Counted from the stretch's first letter, positions 53,401-57,918 are shown. The stretch is 64,000 nt of DNA from Leptidea sinapis (GCF_905404315.1 NC_066287.1:1116001-1180000); one strand, 5' to 3'. The notes: generated from the letters alone by a model not told the origin. Program-made: numbers and translations.

Positions 53401-55171
53401 TAATTTTTCACAAACATAAATAGGTACTTATCTTAAAAATGCTTGGACATTACTCGTAAAAGTACTATCTATTAAAAGAAACAATTTTTATTTTATTTAT
53501 TATCGAAATCTGTACCTATACCATAACCGGCACACTAATTTAGTTTCTCTATTACTTCTTATATATAAAATTCTCGTGTCACAATGTTCGTTCCCGTACT
53601 CCTCCGAAACGGCTTGACCGATTCTCATGAAATTTTGTGAGCATATTGAGTAGGTCTGAGAATCGGCCAACATCTATTTTTGCATACCCCTAAATGTTAA
53701 GGGTGGTCCACACGAAATTTTATTTTTATATTTTATTGACATTTTTTTTTAAATTTGTTTGATTATGAGTCAGGATTAAAAAATACATACAACTTTAAAT
53801 TTTCACCCATCTACGATCAACAGTTACTTTTGTATCGCGATTTTAATATCGGCAATACAACGTTTGCTGGTTCAGCTAGTATATTTATAAAACCCAATAC
53901 CTATTTTAAACTCAAATCACACATCAACTTTTTATCACACTAAAACTTTACACGGGTCACGGATGACGGAATGAACTAACTATAATAAAAATAAAATACT
54001 AAATATTAATCAATTAATATACCTATTTACTCTAATGATACTCATGTAGACAAAAAACCGAAATACCCATAAACTCCTAATATATGTTATGTAAGTAGGC
54101 ATGCCTACCTAGCCGCCCATACATTACTGAATATCGTATAACTGTGACCAATACTTTTCTAAATAAGATTTATGAAATACTCGTAGCCGTCATATAGGAA
54201 TTTTTGGGACTGCCTACCGTACGAATGTAGTATAGTATCTAGCGTAAGGAAATATTAAATGAGTTGGTGTTCAATAGAAGTTTAGTTATAGAATAACGGA
54301 ACCAAATTAAACTTAATCAACTTTATTATTTAATATTTTATTTTTATTATATATTGAGTAACTGTATTTATTTATTTTATTTAATACTTCCATAACGAGG
54401 TAGGCAATGCCTAAAGGCATATATGGAATGCACACCCCTGCTCACACACACACACACTCACTCAAGACAACACATCACAGGAACAGTTTGACGTTCTATT
54501 GTAATTTTAAATGTGTAATACACTTTTGGCCAACTCTAACTAACTACTTGTGTTAATTTAATTTAATTCAACGGTACCGATCTAGAATAACACACTAAAA
54601 ACAATATTTACAATAAACGCACAGTAAAAAATGACGTTCTATATATATAGATAACTCACGTCTTGTGATAGCCACTGTTACCTTATAGCTCACTGCTAAG
54701 ATTGATTCTTTTCATGAATCTTATTGTATCTTTTGAAGTGACCTGATGTATCTCAAATGCTTGAGGACAATTCCAATGTCTTACCGAAGACATGCTACGT
54801 TTACGCATTAAAAGAACACATTCACAGAGGATCTGCACTTTCGTAGCTTACATTTTTTAACCTTATTATACAAATAACATTAGTAACCAAAATTTATGAA
54901 CAATGCGGGATTTTTTTTTGTATAATTAATCCTCGAAATGAGGGATATCACTTTAAAATAACAAACTTTTTTTACTTGATTATTACTGACCTGTGCATGA
55001 TGCGTCCTATCCATATGTCCCTTACATATTAATTGTATATTTTAATTGCAGCAAGTGTCCCGAGGCTGGCGGTGGCCATGGCAGGAGCTGAGCGCGCCAA
55101 CGTTGTTCCTGGTGATAGTGTGGCCCTTCGTCGTGCACCGGCTGCTGAGGCCACGCCGATCTAACTCATAG
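20405..55171 (+). CDS. ACBD5: Acyl-CoA-binding domain-containing protein 5 (ACBD4/5 type)
   Basis: ACBD5 binds long acyl-CoA esters on peroxisomes and tethers peroxisomes to the ER through VAP proteins. Exons (GT/AG, phases agree): 20405-20471, 41367-41478, 43180-43261, 44816-44960, 47159-47280, 49335-49434, 52246-52346, 55052-55171; 282 aa. The ACB domain (about 3-90) has FKQATEGQCDKPKPGFWDV and AKWEAWMKLGTMSQEEAM. An acidic stretch followed by EFIDTVD (about 162-168) is FFAT-like. A coiled coil follows (about 211-243, LSRLEADVAALRKAVEG). The C-terminus has a hydrophobic anchor (about 258-271) and a basic tail HRLLRPRR, typical of peroxisomal tail anchors. Translation may begin at the second ATG, giving MSLEERF. 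Intron 1 (about 20.9 kb) is full of TEs, including a gypsy element in the same orientation. The stop TAG overlaps a possible donor (ATA/GTGAGT), so an alternative 3' end is possible. Confidence 0.95.
20898..21090 (+). repeat. Rep-A retroposon copy (decayed)
   Basis: CGGGAGGCTCCTTTGCACAG edge, a CACAACAGCACC segment, AGAATCCTGAGTGGCACTGC, then a CATCAGCTGAACATCCTGC tail and A-run. Confidence 0.65.
21498..21690. repeat. T-element copy 3 (partial)
   Basis: CAGGGATTAAATATATAAAT, CAAAATTTATGAACAATGTG and GGGACTCGAAACC at the left, GGCTCCATCTACTTTACAGT further in. The right end is missing. Confidence 0.5.
22338..22565 (+). repeat. tRNA-derived SINE
   Basis: The 5' part is tRNA-like with A-box TAGCCCAGTGG (near 22353) and B-box GGTTGGAATCC (near 22398), the two internal pol III promoter elements. 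A tRNA-unrelated body follows with GGCTATGCCTAGTTTGGGGC near 22499 and a TTGTGTAATTGTG end. It does not fold into a functional tRNA (the anticodon arm is degenerate). Confidence 0.7.
22640..22815 (+). repeat. Rep-A retroposon copy (3'-truncated)
   Basis: GTGGGCTCCCTTGAACAGGA, GGCTAGATTATGGGTACCAC, CGGTCTAAAGGGCGTCGTAG, then lost after TTATGTCTCAAG. Confidence 0.65.
22816..23626. other. ACBD5 intron 1 segment without a gene
   Basis: No coding similarity seen. A single palindrome of the hairpin-ended family (GAAGT-CTAC-ACTTC, 23125-23138) is present without a visible partner. Confidence 0.4.
23627..25172 (-). mobile_element. Nearly intact Tc1-like DNA transposon
   Basis: 1546 bp with perfect 28-bp terminal inverted repeats (start CACTCAGCGGCACAATTAAC; 23627-23654 and 25145-25172) and a TA target duplication on each side (23625-23626 and 25173-25174). 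The transposase gene is on the minus strand. Perfect termini and a single coding lesion point to recent mobility. It is inserted in ACBD5 intron 1. Confidence 0.95.
23866..24884 (-). pseudogene. Tc1-like DD34E transposase with a 1-base frameshift
   Basis: The N-terminal frame 24884-24663 has a helix-turn-helix paired-like region (NSVARAVALIDEGFSQRYVA, then TTLRDAVKRF and a GRK hook). The C-terminal frame 24666-23866 holds the catalytic core: D in FTDETRI, D in LMQDNARPHVA, E in SPDLNPIEHIWDNLKRRV. The second D and the E are separated by 34 residues, as in Tc1. The two frames differ by one base, and the break lies in an A-run in the GRK region near 24700: the other frame reads on as TSARKDRFLVTNVL. 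It could be a real mutation or a sequencing error in the homopolymer. Confidence 0.92.
25265..25378 (+). pseudogene. Orphan exon-like segment, acidic serine-rich C-terminus
   Basis: A long pyrimidine tract ending in TATAG (to 25264) resembles a strong splice acceptor. After it one frame runs to a TAG at 25376-25378 and encodes PESDSSDESSLSDTDDSD. It is not in phase with ACBD5 exon 1, where the spliced frame would stop after eight codons. No family is recognised. It may be a leftover last exon of a transposon gene or a chance frame. Confidence 0.25.
25379..26037. other. ACBD5 intron 1 segment, nothing recognised
   Basis: AT-rich sequence with no coding similarity, repeat edge or structural signal that I can support. 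Confidence 0.4.
26038..26175 (+). repeat. LINE reverse-transcriptase scrap
   Basis: Reads MGVSQGFILGPHLFLIYI, a stop, and in another frame LLADDSSPLL, matching RT blocks GVSQGSILGP and FADDTSLL. A short decayed fragment. Confidence 0.6.
26860..26955 (+). repeat. LINE-C 3' UTR fragment
   Basis: TAGTGTCTAGTATATTCGAA, AATTCTAAAGGAATGAATTT and AAAATAAATGGCTTTTAT match the 3' end of LINE-C at 16205-16290. Confidence 0.7.
27051..27403. mobile_element. P-superfamily-like MITE, copy A
   Basis: Ends CTCGGACTAGCAAAAAAATA and ...TTTTTTTACTCGTCCGTG are inverted. A perfect 8-bp target duplication GTCCAAGG flanks it (27043-27050, 27404-27411). The interior carries the stretch for ASCVVKMCKND near 27221, a decayed THAP start seen more clearly in copies B and C. 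353 bp, non-autonomous. Confidence 0.8.
27710..28071 (+). repeat. Rep-A retroposon copy with 5' extension
   Basis: Begins GCCCTATGCTTTCCCGGGAC with GTCGTAAGAGGCGACTTAGG before the usual GGGAGGATCCTTTGCACAGG edge; ends TCGTCCCTTATTGTC then A-rich. The same 5' extension occurs at 43858. Confidence 0.75.
28095..28330 (+). repeat. Rep-A retroposon copy, 5'-truncated, head-to-tail with the previous one
   Basis: Starts at the GTGTTTCGGGCTGAAGGGCG segment and ends TCGTCCCTTATTGTCATAAA. It contains the conserved stem GTGCCGCTCAG/CTGAGCGGCAC (28207-28250). Confidence 0.75.
28584..29321. mobile_element. hAT-like non-autonomous element inside MITE-1
   Basis: Termini CAGGAGTGCTCAAG and GAGCACCCCTG (inverse CAGGGGTGCTC) are of the hAT CAGGGGTGC type. 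A perfect 8-bp duplication GTCTAGAT flanks it (28576-28583, 29322-29329). 738 bp with no transposase frame. It carries a second MITE (28678-28970). Confidence 0.85.
28678..28970. repeat. TA-MITE copy nested in the hAT element
   Basis: From CTTACTTGAGATAAAAATCG to GCGAACGGCCGT it matches the complete copy at 62165-62474 nearly throughout. The first 30 bases or so are diverged. Confidence 0.75.
29623..29993. mobile_element. P-superfamily-like MITE, copy B
   Basis: Ends CACGGAATAGTAAAAAAATA and TTTTTTACTCGTCCGTG, with a near-perfect 8-bp duplication (TGTGTAGT at 29615-29622, TTTGTAGT at 29994-30001). The interior from 29814 reads ATG then PSCVVKKCKNDTII, stop; this is the first cysteine pair of a THAP finger. 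371 bp. Confidence 0.8.
30636..30996. repeat. T-element copy 4, most complete tRNA-like module
   Basis: Family edge GTGATAACATTCACTTCTGG at the left; AAATTTGTAACCAAAAATTATG follows. On the minus strand near 30800-30700 the module reads GAACGGTTGGCTCAGTTGGT (A-box TGGCTCAGTTGG), then a degenerate anticodon arm and GTGAGTCACGCATCGTTCAT. The B-box region is altered here but intact in copy 5. Confidence 0.6.
30997..32261. other. ACBD5 intron 1 segment, no gene; possible decayed element
   Basis: The words CTAGGGTTGCC (31308) and GGCAACCCTAG (32078) are inverted, about 770 bp apart, suggesting a degraded DNA element, but no target duplication was found. A simple repeat of ATAAT then AAT units lies at 32012-32061. 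Confidence 0.35.
32262..32510 (-). repeat. Rep-A retroposon copy
   Basis: GGGACGAGACAAGCAGGACG, a CATTACAATGCAGTGCTGC stretch, GCGCCGTTGTGGTACCCATA, GCCGGCATCCTGAGG, GAGCCTCCCACTGG. Confidence 0.75.
32684..32785. repeat. MITE-1 copy (partial)
   Basis: TAGATCATATATACGTCTGT, GACAGCTGTGAAAACG and AACCTCTATTTTGAGTAATT match the left half of the family; a T-element follows directly. Confidence 0.6.
32835..33050 (+). repeat. T-element copy 5 with clear tRNA-like module
   Basis: 32940-33016 reads GCGAACGGTTGGCGCATTGG (A-box TTGGCGCATTGG) and GGTCGCGGGTTCGAGTCCCG (B-box GGTTCGAGTCC), then CATCGTTCATAAATTTTG. Internal pol III promoter boxes are therefore well conserved. Left and right ends are partial. 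It is tRNA-derived, not a working tRNA gene. Confidence 0.65.
33254..33462. mobile_element. Short Harbinger-like MITE
   Basis: Ends GAACCCTTTCGCACTACGTC and GACGTAGTGCGAAAGCGCTC are inverted (about 30 bp, few mismatches), flanked by TAA on both sides (33251-33253, 33463-33465). 209 bp. Confidence 0.7.
33466..34247. other. ACBD5 intron 1 segment, no gene seen
   Basis: AT-rich. An open frame at 33970-34176 has no recognisable similarity. Confidence 0.4.
34248..34395 (+). repeat. LINE 3' UTR fragment
   Basis: GTTTCTTGCCGGTCCTTCTC, CTCTTTCCGAAGTGGCGGTA and a TTTTGATTTGATTTA end form a recurrent retroposon tail. Relatives are at 44478-44610 (minus) and 45663-45795. Confidence 0.55.
34839..35458 (+). 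repeat. Gypsy 5' LTR (620 bp, with insertion)
   Basis: TGTTGCGTAGC...CCCGTGTCA. It holds a TATA box (TATATAAG, 35173-35180) and AATAAA (35398-35403), consistent with U3-R-U5. It is 155 bp longer than the 3' LTR, mainly because of the extra block at about 34884-35033. Confidence 0.95.
34884..35033 (+). repeat. tRNA-like block found only in the 5' LTR
   Basis: CGTAGCTCAGCGG (A-box-like) near 34922 and CCCGGGTTCGGTACACC (B-box-like) near 34964, then ACCAGTGTATGG. It looks like a short SINE or tRNA-derived piece; no clear target duplication was found. Since reverse transcription makes both LTRs identical, it was gained by this LTR, or lost from the other, after insertion. Confidence 0.6.
35461..35478 (+). 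other. Primer-binding site, tRNA-Leu type
   Basis: TGGTGTCAGAAGTGGGAT, two bases after the 5' LTR, is the complement of an animal tRNA-Leu 3' end (…ATCCCACTTCTGACACCA) as I recall it. Minus-strand DNA synthesis would start here. Confidence 0.8.
35486..36904 (+). CDS. Gypsy Gag polyprotein
   Basis: 472 aa from the ATG at 35486 to TAG at 36902. Gag forms the particle and binds the RNA. Residues about 57-175 are almost wholly E, Q, R and L in repeated units of the EEQARRQEEQLRGLQ type, a long coiled coil encoded by an internal GAGGAGCAAGCGCGCCGACA tandem repeat. The capsid-like part follows from about 240 (LKVPPYDGKSSWAAFKLQLE). One CCHC zinc knuckle, CYGCGERGHIRSTC, is near 434-447. The next frame (protease) lies at -1 and is open from 36838, giving a 67-base overlap; GGAAAAC precedes the stop. 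No lesion seen. Confidence 0.93.
   Translation: MPLVPRNEKGVTTRAGAAAAAEDESQQASGSGLSATVSAPQAPAVDISALMQQMAAMMQEQARRQEEQLRSLQEEQARRQEEQARRQEEQLRGLQEEQARRQEEQVRRQEEQASRQEEQARRQEEQLRGLQEEQALRQEEQVRRQEEQLRALQEEQARRQEEHLRGLHEGLSKEILSVVQKNSARIDAVEKEIARIDTVEKEIARIDTVERKMGEMEATIHQLNRKVVCGGPSANPGVTCGITSTRSLKVPPYDGKSSWAAFKLQLETVRRASGWSDLEAHSALTLALRDEALSVLEALGAGKEEVTYTDLLNALEARYGDKHLEHVYRAQLKDRSQRANETLQQWSLEAEKLVRKAYQSSPTAIEEMLLQVFIDGIRDAEVRAAVRLSHHTSLKEAVAHALEVEAVRHDSRGLRLRKIVPADSSRRHAYSPVCYGCGERGHIRSTCPRRESITQGTKDAAVSTSPLEQQEN
36907..37626 (+). CDS. Gypsy aspartic protease
   Basis: 239 aa if started at the ATG two bases after the gag stop. The catalytic motif is FTLDTGAS (D at about 45), with the second retropepsin signature DCIIGLDFL near 108. 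It would cut the polyprotein. It is probably made as a Gag-Pro fusion by -1 frameshifting in the 36838-36904 overlap, or by reinitiation at the near-adjacent ATG. It ends at TGA 37624; the RT frame is at +1 and overlaps only 37613-37626. In most gypsy elements PR and RT share one frame, so a small indel here is likely. Confidence 0.9.
   Translation: MARAVGWALAGRSKAPRILVKQTCDGNNLVIEGMINGKSCRFTLDTGASRTVVSQRRLESIGRRHMRENANLTLTTATGQRIPVQGEKIVAVKIGNTLYWQKVVIADITDDCIIGLDFLRNHQCTINMKHGVLKHGGEEIPIKGGTFGKVLCLRDTTLNPRSQTLVPVVLPRDDRGRPCKCALIERETSDTKWIPARTVVGNSQIAMVPVFNPHEDKQIIRKGTVIGGCEEIAWLRKKV
37661..38614 (+). pseudogene. Gypsy reverse transcriptase (part 1 of pol), ends at a premature stop
   Basis: Open from 37613; the first 317 readable residues hold the RT blocks: VIEPSSNPWCSPVVLVKKKD, DSYPLPRIDDTLD, FSTLDLKSGYWQV, QFKTMPFGLCNAPATFERLM and the active site LVYLDDIII (YLDD about 209-212). 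VRAFLGLCSYYRRFVKGFS follows. A TAA at 38612 interrupts LTEE-stop-RAFSWDEECEQAF; the frame is unchanged after it, so one substitution (probably AAA to TAA) explains the break. Confidence 0.93.
38615..40513 (+). pseudogene. Gypsy RNase H and integrase (part 2 of pol)
   Basis: Same frame as RT, continuing after the premature stop. RNase H: FIVDADASNTGIGGVL, ELLAVVKTL, RTDHAALKWLL, GNADALSRRP, with its acidic residues kept. Integrase: HHCC finger (GGHLGIRRTLTKIKERFYW, CRKCKSCAAVK), core acids in ALDMAGPFPV, HSDQGRNFES and DGMVERFNQT, then a C-terminal PSWEGPYKVI module of the GPY type. No chromodomain. The frame ends GSVA-stop within the first ten bases of the 3' LTR. All catalytic residues I can check are present. 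Confidence 0.93.
40491..40503 (+). other. Polypurine tract
   Basis: TGGGAGGGGGCAG directly before the 3' LTR; the plus-strand DNA primer site of LTR elements. Confidence 0.75.
40504..40968 (+). repeat. Gypsy 3' LTR (465 bp)
   Basis: Same ends as the 5' LTR, with TATATAAG at 40694-40701 and AATAAA near 40910. It lacks the tRNA-like block. Confidence 0.95.
41304..41321. repeat. GA microsatellite
   Basis: Nine AG units, 45 bases upstream of ACBD5 exon 2. Confidence 0.9.
42001..42580. mobile_element. Long-TIR MITE (ACCGACTTC family), copy 1
   Basis: CTGAAAAGTATCAAATAACT near 42155 and AGTTATTTGATACTTTTCAG near 42509 begin inverted arms of roughly 130 bp that continue through ACACCTCTTATGCAAA and AATACTATTATTTGTAT. 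A loop follows with CTCGCCACGCGTGACTTTGA. The outer part has ACCGACTTCGAAAAGGAGGA. It would fold into one long hairpin. Lies in ACBD5 intron 2. Confidence 0.75.
42594..42830. repeat. MITE-1 copy
   Basis: TTAGATCATTTAAGCGTCTA, GACTGTGACAGCTGTGAAAA, GCGAGTGTAAGACGTAG, CCTGGCCAGTTTTCATGC. Confidence 0.7.
43401..43590. repeat. MITE-1 copy (diverged)
   Basis: TATACGTTTAGATAGAGCC at the left and TGTCTATCTAGGCGTATAAT at the right; the interior has CAGGCCTATTACTCTAGTGT and TACGTCTTATATTCTACGTC. Confidence 0.65.
43680..43850 (-). repeat. LINE-A scrap with an internal deletion
   Basis: On the minus strand SPQYQLELFHSVQRRASQIVG joins FLPRTNKL after a shortened middle, compared with 180-480 of the LINE-A copy at the window start. 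Confidence 0.6.
43858..44180 (+). repeat. Rep-A retroposon copy with 5' extension
   Basis: GTTGCCCTGTGCTTTCCCGG, GACGTAAGAGGCGACTAAGG, TAGATTATGGGTACC, GTTTCGGTCTGAAGGGCGCC, then degraded stem region and AAATAAAAAAAATT tail. Confidence 0.7.
44478..44610 (-). repeat. LINE 3' UTR fragment
   Basis: Inverse of the tail type at 34248 and 45663: AAGAAACTCAGCGGGCTTCT and AACTACCCAATGG read on plus. Confidence 0.5.
44985..45295 (-). repeat. Rep-A retroposon copy (well preserved)
   Basis: From CTTTTATGACAATAAGGGAC to GCAAAGGAGCCTCCCACTAG. It holds CTGAGCGGCACTAC opposite CCGCTCAGGATTC, and the second hairpin CAGTAATGCTTAAACATTACTG. It lies 24 bases inside intron 4 of ACBD5. Confidence 0.8.
45663..45795 (+). 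repeat. LINE 3' UTR fragment
   Basis: GTTCTTCTCGGGTCTGAGGC, GGTGGTAGTTTTTTTTGACG and a TTTGAATAAAAATATTTGAA end. Confidence 0.55.
45796..47158. other. ACBD5 intron 4 segment, no gene seen
   Basis: Locally GC-richer near 46200-46340 and 46930-47040 with no coding similarity. Open frames at 45895-46146 and 46150-46398 on the minus strand resemble no family I know. Confidence 0.4.
47290..48000. repeat. Degenerate CACTTT...GTGTATCTT repeat in ACBD5 intron 5
   Basis: Variants of CACTTTATAGTGTATCTT recur (near 47297, 47327, 47349, 47692, 47708, 47883). Each contains a CACTTT...AGTG half-palindrome. Spacing is irregular and drift heavy. Confidence 0.4.
48252..48470 (-). repeat. Rep-A retroposon copy
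   Basis: ATGACAATAAGGGACGAGAC, CCGCTCAGGATTC with CTGAGCGGCACTAC, and CAGACCGAAACACAATAAT at the truncated far end. LINE-A follows 10 bases on. Confidence 0.75.
48480..48770 (-). repeat. LINE-A 3' end
   Basis: T-run then ATGGAATAGCAGGACAAACG on plus; on minus PRTTKLWNELPCAVFQGRYD and TFKKSAHTFFKG. Same family as 1-626. Confidence 0.8.
48775..48870 (-). repeat. Repeat shared inversely with 57785-57895
   Basis: TTTTCGTTCGGTTTTGTTTT, CGCTTTGAATACAATGCCAC and TTGTCCAAATAACAGCATAT have their inverse near 57880, 57850 and 57795. Confidence 0.65.
49498..50290. mobile_element. Long-TIR MITE (ACCGACTTC family), copy 2
   Basis: The core 49821-50275 runs from AACTACGTTTAAAAAAACCG to its inverse TTTTTTTAAACGTAGTTT. 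The arms match copy 1 (42001-42580), with the same loop segment CTCGCCACGCGTGACTTTGA. A second piece of the family (ACCGACTTCAAAAAGGAGGA) is attached on the left. It starts about 60 bases after exon 6 of ACBD5. Confidence 0.75.
50291..51728. other. ACBD5 intron 6 segment, no gene seen
   Basis: Apart from the palindrome at 51215-51242, only AT-rich sequence and short repeats. GGTGGCGC words recur at 50353 and 50442 near CCAGGACACC and CCTGGTGTCC, hinting at a small degraded inverted element. Confidence 0.35.
51215..51242. other. Perfect 28-bp palindrome
   Basis: GATATCACTAATTT followed directly by its exact inverse AAATTAGTGATATC, no spacer. Confidence 0.9.
51729..51956 (-). repeat. C-terminal scrap of another LINE polyprotein
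   Basis: RWTIYTTKWKGPQGVSSRGR and PDARWQDEI match the tail motif of an endonuclease/RT family common in moths (…GRPxxRWxDEI). No RT core remains. Confidence 0.6.
52671..52692. repeat. CA microsatellite
   Basis: CGCG then about nine CA units; CA-rich sequence also leads in from 52632. ACBD5 intron 7. Confidence 0.85.
53560..53880 (+). mobile_element. Probable Helitron-type non-autonomous element
   Basis: TATAAAATTCTCGTGTCACA, CTCCTCCGAAACGGCTTGAC and CTGAGAATCGGCCAACATCT at the left, ACGTTTGCTGGTTCAGCTAG followed by T at the right. Helitrons start TC, end CTRR and insert before T; the right end fits. I know this repeat from many insect genomes; the Helitron class is my recollection. Confidence 0.5.
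54868..54955. repeat. T-element copy 6 (remnant)
   Basis: GTAACCAAAATTTATGAACA and AATGCGGGA then jump to AATTAATCCTCGAAATGAGG and GATATCAC: two ends with the middle deleted. Confidence 0.55.
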
Positions 55172-55697
55172 TGAGTCGCGAATAAGGTTCACATTCCTTT
55201 GTAATCAAGTACTAATAATGAGTCAACTTTGTTCTGTCGCACAAAATATGCTAGGGTTGTCACAGTCATTCTGTTAGATGTTAATACACGAGCCATTTAC
55301 TGTCAGCTCTCAAACCATAACATCAAACAAGAATATTTAAAAGCGAAATTTTACAATTTAGATGACAATATCCCTTTAAGATTTAGGAATACAAATTTTG
55401 CAATGTAGTTAAAAGCTTAAACCTCCTTTATTTTCTATAAATCAATAGTCAAATTGCTGCTGTTGTAACGGTAGAACTTTATCAAAATTTTTAAAGTTTA
55501 ATTATTAATTTGATTGTTACAGATGTGCAATGGCGTCCATGCGACGCGCCAACGTTCGGTGTGTTTAGTTTCCGTTATTAGTAATAGATGGCGCTTTAAA
55601 CAATTACAAACATTAACCACATAATTTCTTCAATAATTGTTTTCATTATGTCTTACATTAACGGTCGATTGTGTTTAATTAAAAAGGCCGCAAGGCA

Positions 55698-55980
55698 GAA
55701 GTGAAAACTTCATTGGCAATGACAATCAATTTATATAAATATAGTCAATAATATTATGTATTATTATTATGGATCGTATTAGAATAAATGAGAAACAAGT
55801 AATAAATTAAAATTATTAATTATTTATTTATATATAAATCAATTTATTTATTTTTGTTTTCGTAATCTACATATGATGCAATGGGTTTGTGATAACTAAA
55901 ATAAGAATTAATGATAATTATTATGTATTTAATTTATATAAAATACGTGTGTGCGGTGCGCCAAAAGAAGTTTTCACTTC
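55698..55980. repeat. Hairpin-ended element copy 3
   Basis: Left GAAGT-GAAA-ACTTC then ATTGGC; right GCGCCAAAAGAAGT-TTTC-ACTTC. The ends are inverses of each other including the loop. No reading frame inside. Confidence 0.5.
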
Positions 55981-56069
55981 AAAACTCTATATATAGTCGG
56001 ATCTAGGCTCAACGATTAACTGAACAAATATCAGTGTAACAATTGAAATAACGTTTTGTCAAGTTTTAA

Positions 56070-56296
56070 GCTTACATAATTTATACGTCTAGATAAAAGA
56101 TGAAAACAGGCCAGTTTTATTACTTTAGTGTGCGTGACAAGCTACGTCTTACACTCGCGATTTGTATATCACTTTGTGTCAGTGTGCGGGAATTGCTCAA
56201 AATAGAGGTTAGCAGTCAACCTCAATTTTTTTCGATGTTTTCACAGCTGTGACAGTCTATCTAGACGTATAAATGATCTTAGGCTTTAAGAATAGT
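56070..56296. mobile_element. MITE-1 copy (complete ends)
   Basis: AAGCTTACATAATTTATACG then TCTAGATA at the left; TCTATCTAGACGTATAAATG, ATCTTAGGCTT at the right; the ends are inverted. About 225 bp. Confidence 0.75.
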
Positions 56297-56540
56297 TGCA
56301 ATATTGGATAGCCTTACGTCAGCGACGACATTCTATGTAGAATTTATGATACTTTGCCGTAAGTGCATTATTATAATATCTAGGTCCTAGTGCATTAATA
56401 TTACCTATATTACGACGTAGTTTTATAAATCACTCGGATGACTTAGTTATATTATTCTTAATATGAAGGTGACCTACACTATTTAACATAAAAAGATAAG
56501 AATTGATTTTTGCATGTTGCCTGTAATGAATAAACTGTAA

Positions 56541-56786
56541 CGGCCTTATAAAATAAGTTGGTATAAAGCTATACCTGAGAATAAATCAAGAATAATATGC
56601 AAAATGTTTACAAATACACATTTTGCTTATGATTGGTTTATTCGGACGTATAACGTTTCCCGCGTTTATTTGCAAGGCTGTGCGATATTCGCAAAGCTTC
56701 ACAATTATTATCATTGTGTCAGTTATATAGTCAACATTTTGCATATTCTTGGTTTATTCTCAGGTATATCTTTATTTGTAAGGCCG
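56541..56786. mobile_element. CGGCCTTA-ended MITE, copy 1
   Basis: Left CGGCCTTATAAAATAAGTTG through GAGAATAAATCAAG and ATATGCAAAATG; right ATTTTGCATATTCTTGGTTT through TAAGGCCG. Inverted arms of about 60 bp. Confidence 0.75.
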
Positions 56787-57049
56787 AAAGGCTACTTAAC
56801 TAATTTAAATTATTGTTTCACCTAAAAAGGCTTTTTTAGATTCGAGTAGTACATGGGTTGTGATTTAATAACCTTACCGACACAAAACAGACGTTTTTGA
56901 ACTTCCCAACATATTATGTAGTTTGTACGTTTTCCGAGATCCTAGTTGCTTAAGTTTATATTGCATTCCTGATATTAATATTACGATTATCACAATTTTT
57001 TTATATTTTATGAGCTGTAGCCATTTTCCTAATATAAGATTATATATTA

Positions 57050-57242
57050 ACACTAAGATATTTTATATGTTTAGATAGACTGGGAAAACGTGAAAAAAAA
57101 TAGCGGTGAACTGTTAACCTCTATTTTTTATCGCGAGTGTAAGACGTAGCTGAGTTGCACACCTGAGTTATATACCTGGCCTGTTGTCATCCGTTACTTA
57201 ACAACGAGAGGTTATATCTACACGTATAAATTATCTAAGTAT
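57050..57242. repeat. MITE-1 copy
   Basis: TATGTTTAGATAGACTGGGA, GCGAGTGTAAGACGTAGCTG and TACACGTATAAATTATCTAA. Confidence 0.65.
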
Positions 57243-57784
57243 AAAATTTATATTGGCTAACAGAAAGTGACAAATTATGATTAGATGCATTTTGTGAATA
57301 TGGGCTATTGGTAAAGAATTTATAGGCTTTGTGGGTACTTTAGTGTCTATTTGGACAATAATTAATAGTTAATATGTTTTAGTTAACTCTACGGAAAAAT
57401 GTTTCGGATCGGATTTTAAGCTACTTTTTTATTGGTTACGGCTGGGCAGTCAATGGCTTAAGCCGAATGACGTACTATAAACAACTACAGACTCACAGTC
57501 GCCTATTAAAAGGTCGTCAAAAATGTCCGGGCGGCGTTGTAGTATACGTATACCTTCATATATACAAATAAAATTAAAACACTCATTCAAATTAACACCT
57601 TATTTCGTGGCAGTAATTTTCAAAGTCTATTGTTTACGCTCATTAGAAGCTCTGACACGAGCACGAGACAAGCACATTTTGTTTTAGAAATTGAAATGTA
57701 GTTATTTAATAAATTGATTAAAAACGTCAAGTTAGTTATATAATTTTGCTAATTTAATTGCCTGAAATACGACAACACTCCATC

Positions 57785-57895
57785 CTTTGTAAGGTTTGAT
57801 ATGCTGTTATTTGGACAATTTTTCATTGAACACTGTCATTGCGTGGCGTTGTATTCAAAGCGCAGTCGCAACACAACTGAACGAAAACTCTACCT
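57785..57895 (+). repeat. Inverse partner of the repeat at 48775-48870
   Basis: ATATGCTGTTATTTGGACAA, CATTGCGTGGCGTTGTATTC, CGCAGTCGCAACACAACTGA. It runs into the hairpin at 57884. Confidence 0.65.
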
Positions 57896-57918
57896 AATAG
57901 ACGCGTAGGTAGAGTTTT
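57884..57918. other. 13-bp perfect stem-loop
   Basis: AAAACTCTACCTA and TAGGTAGAGTTTT around a 9-base loop. It could be the terminal hairpin of the repeat to its left. Confidence 0.75.
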
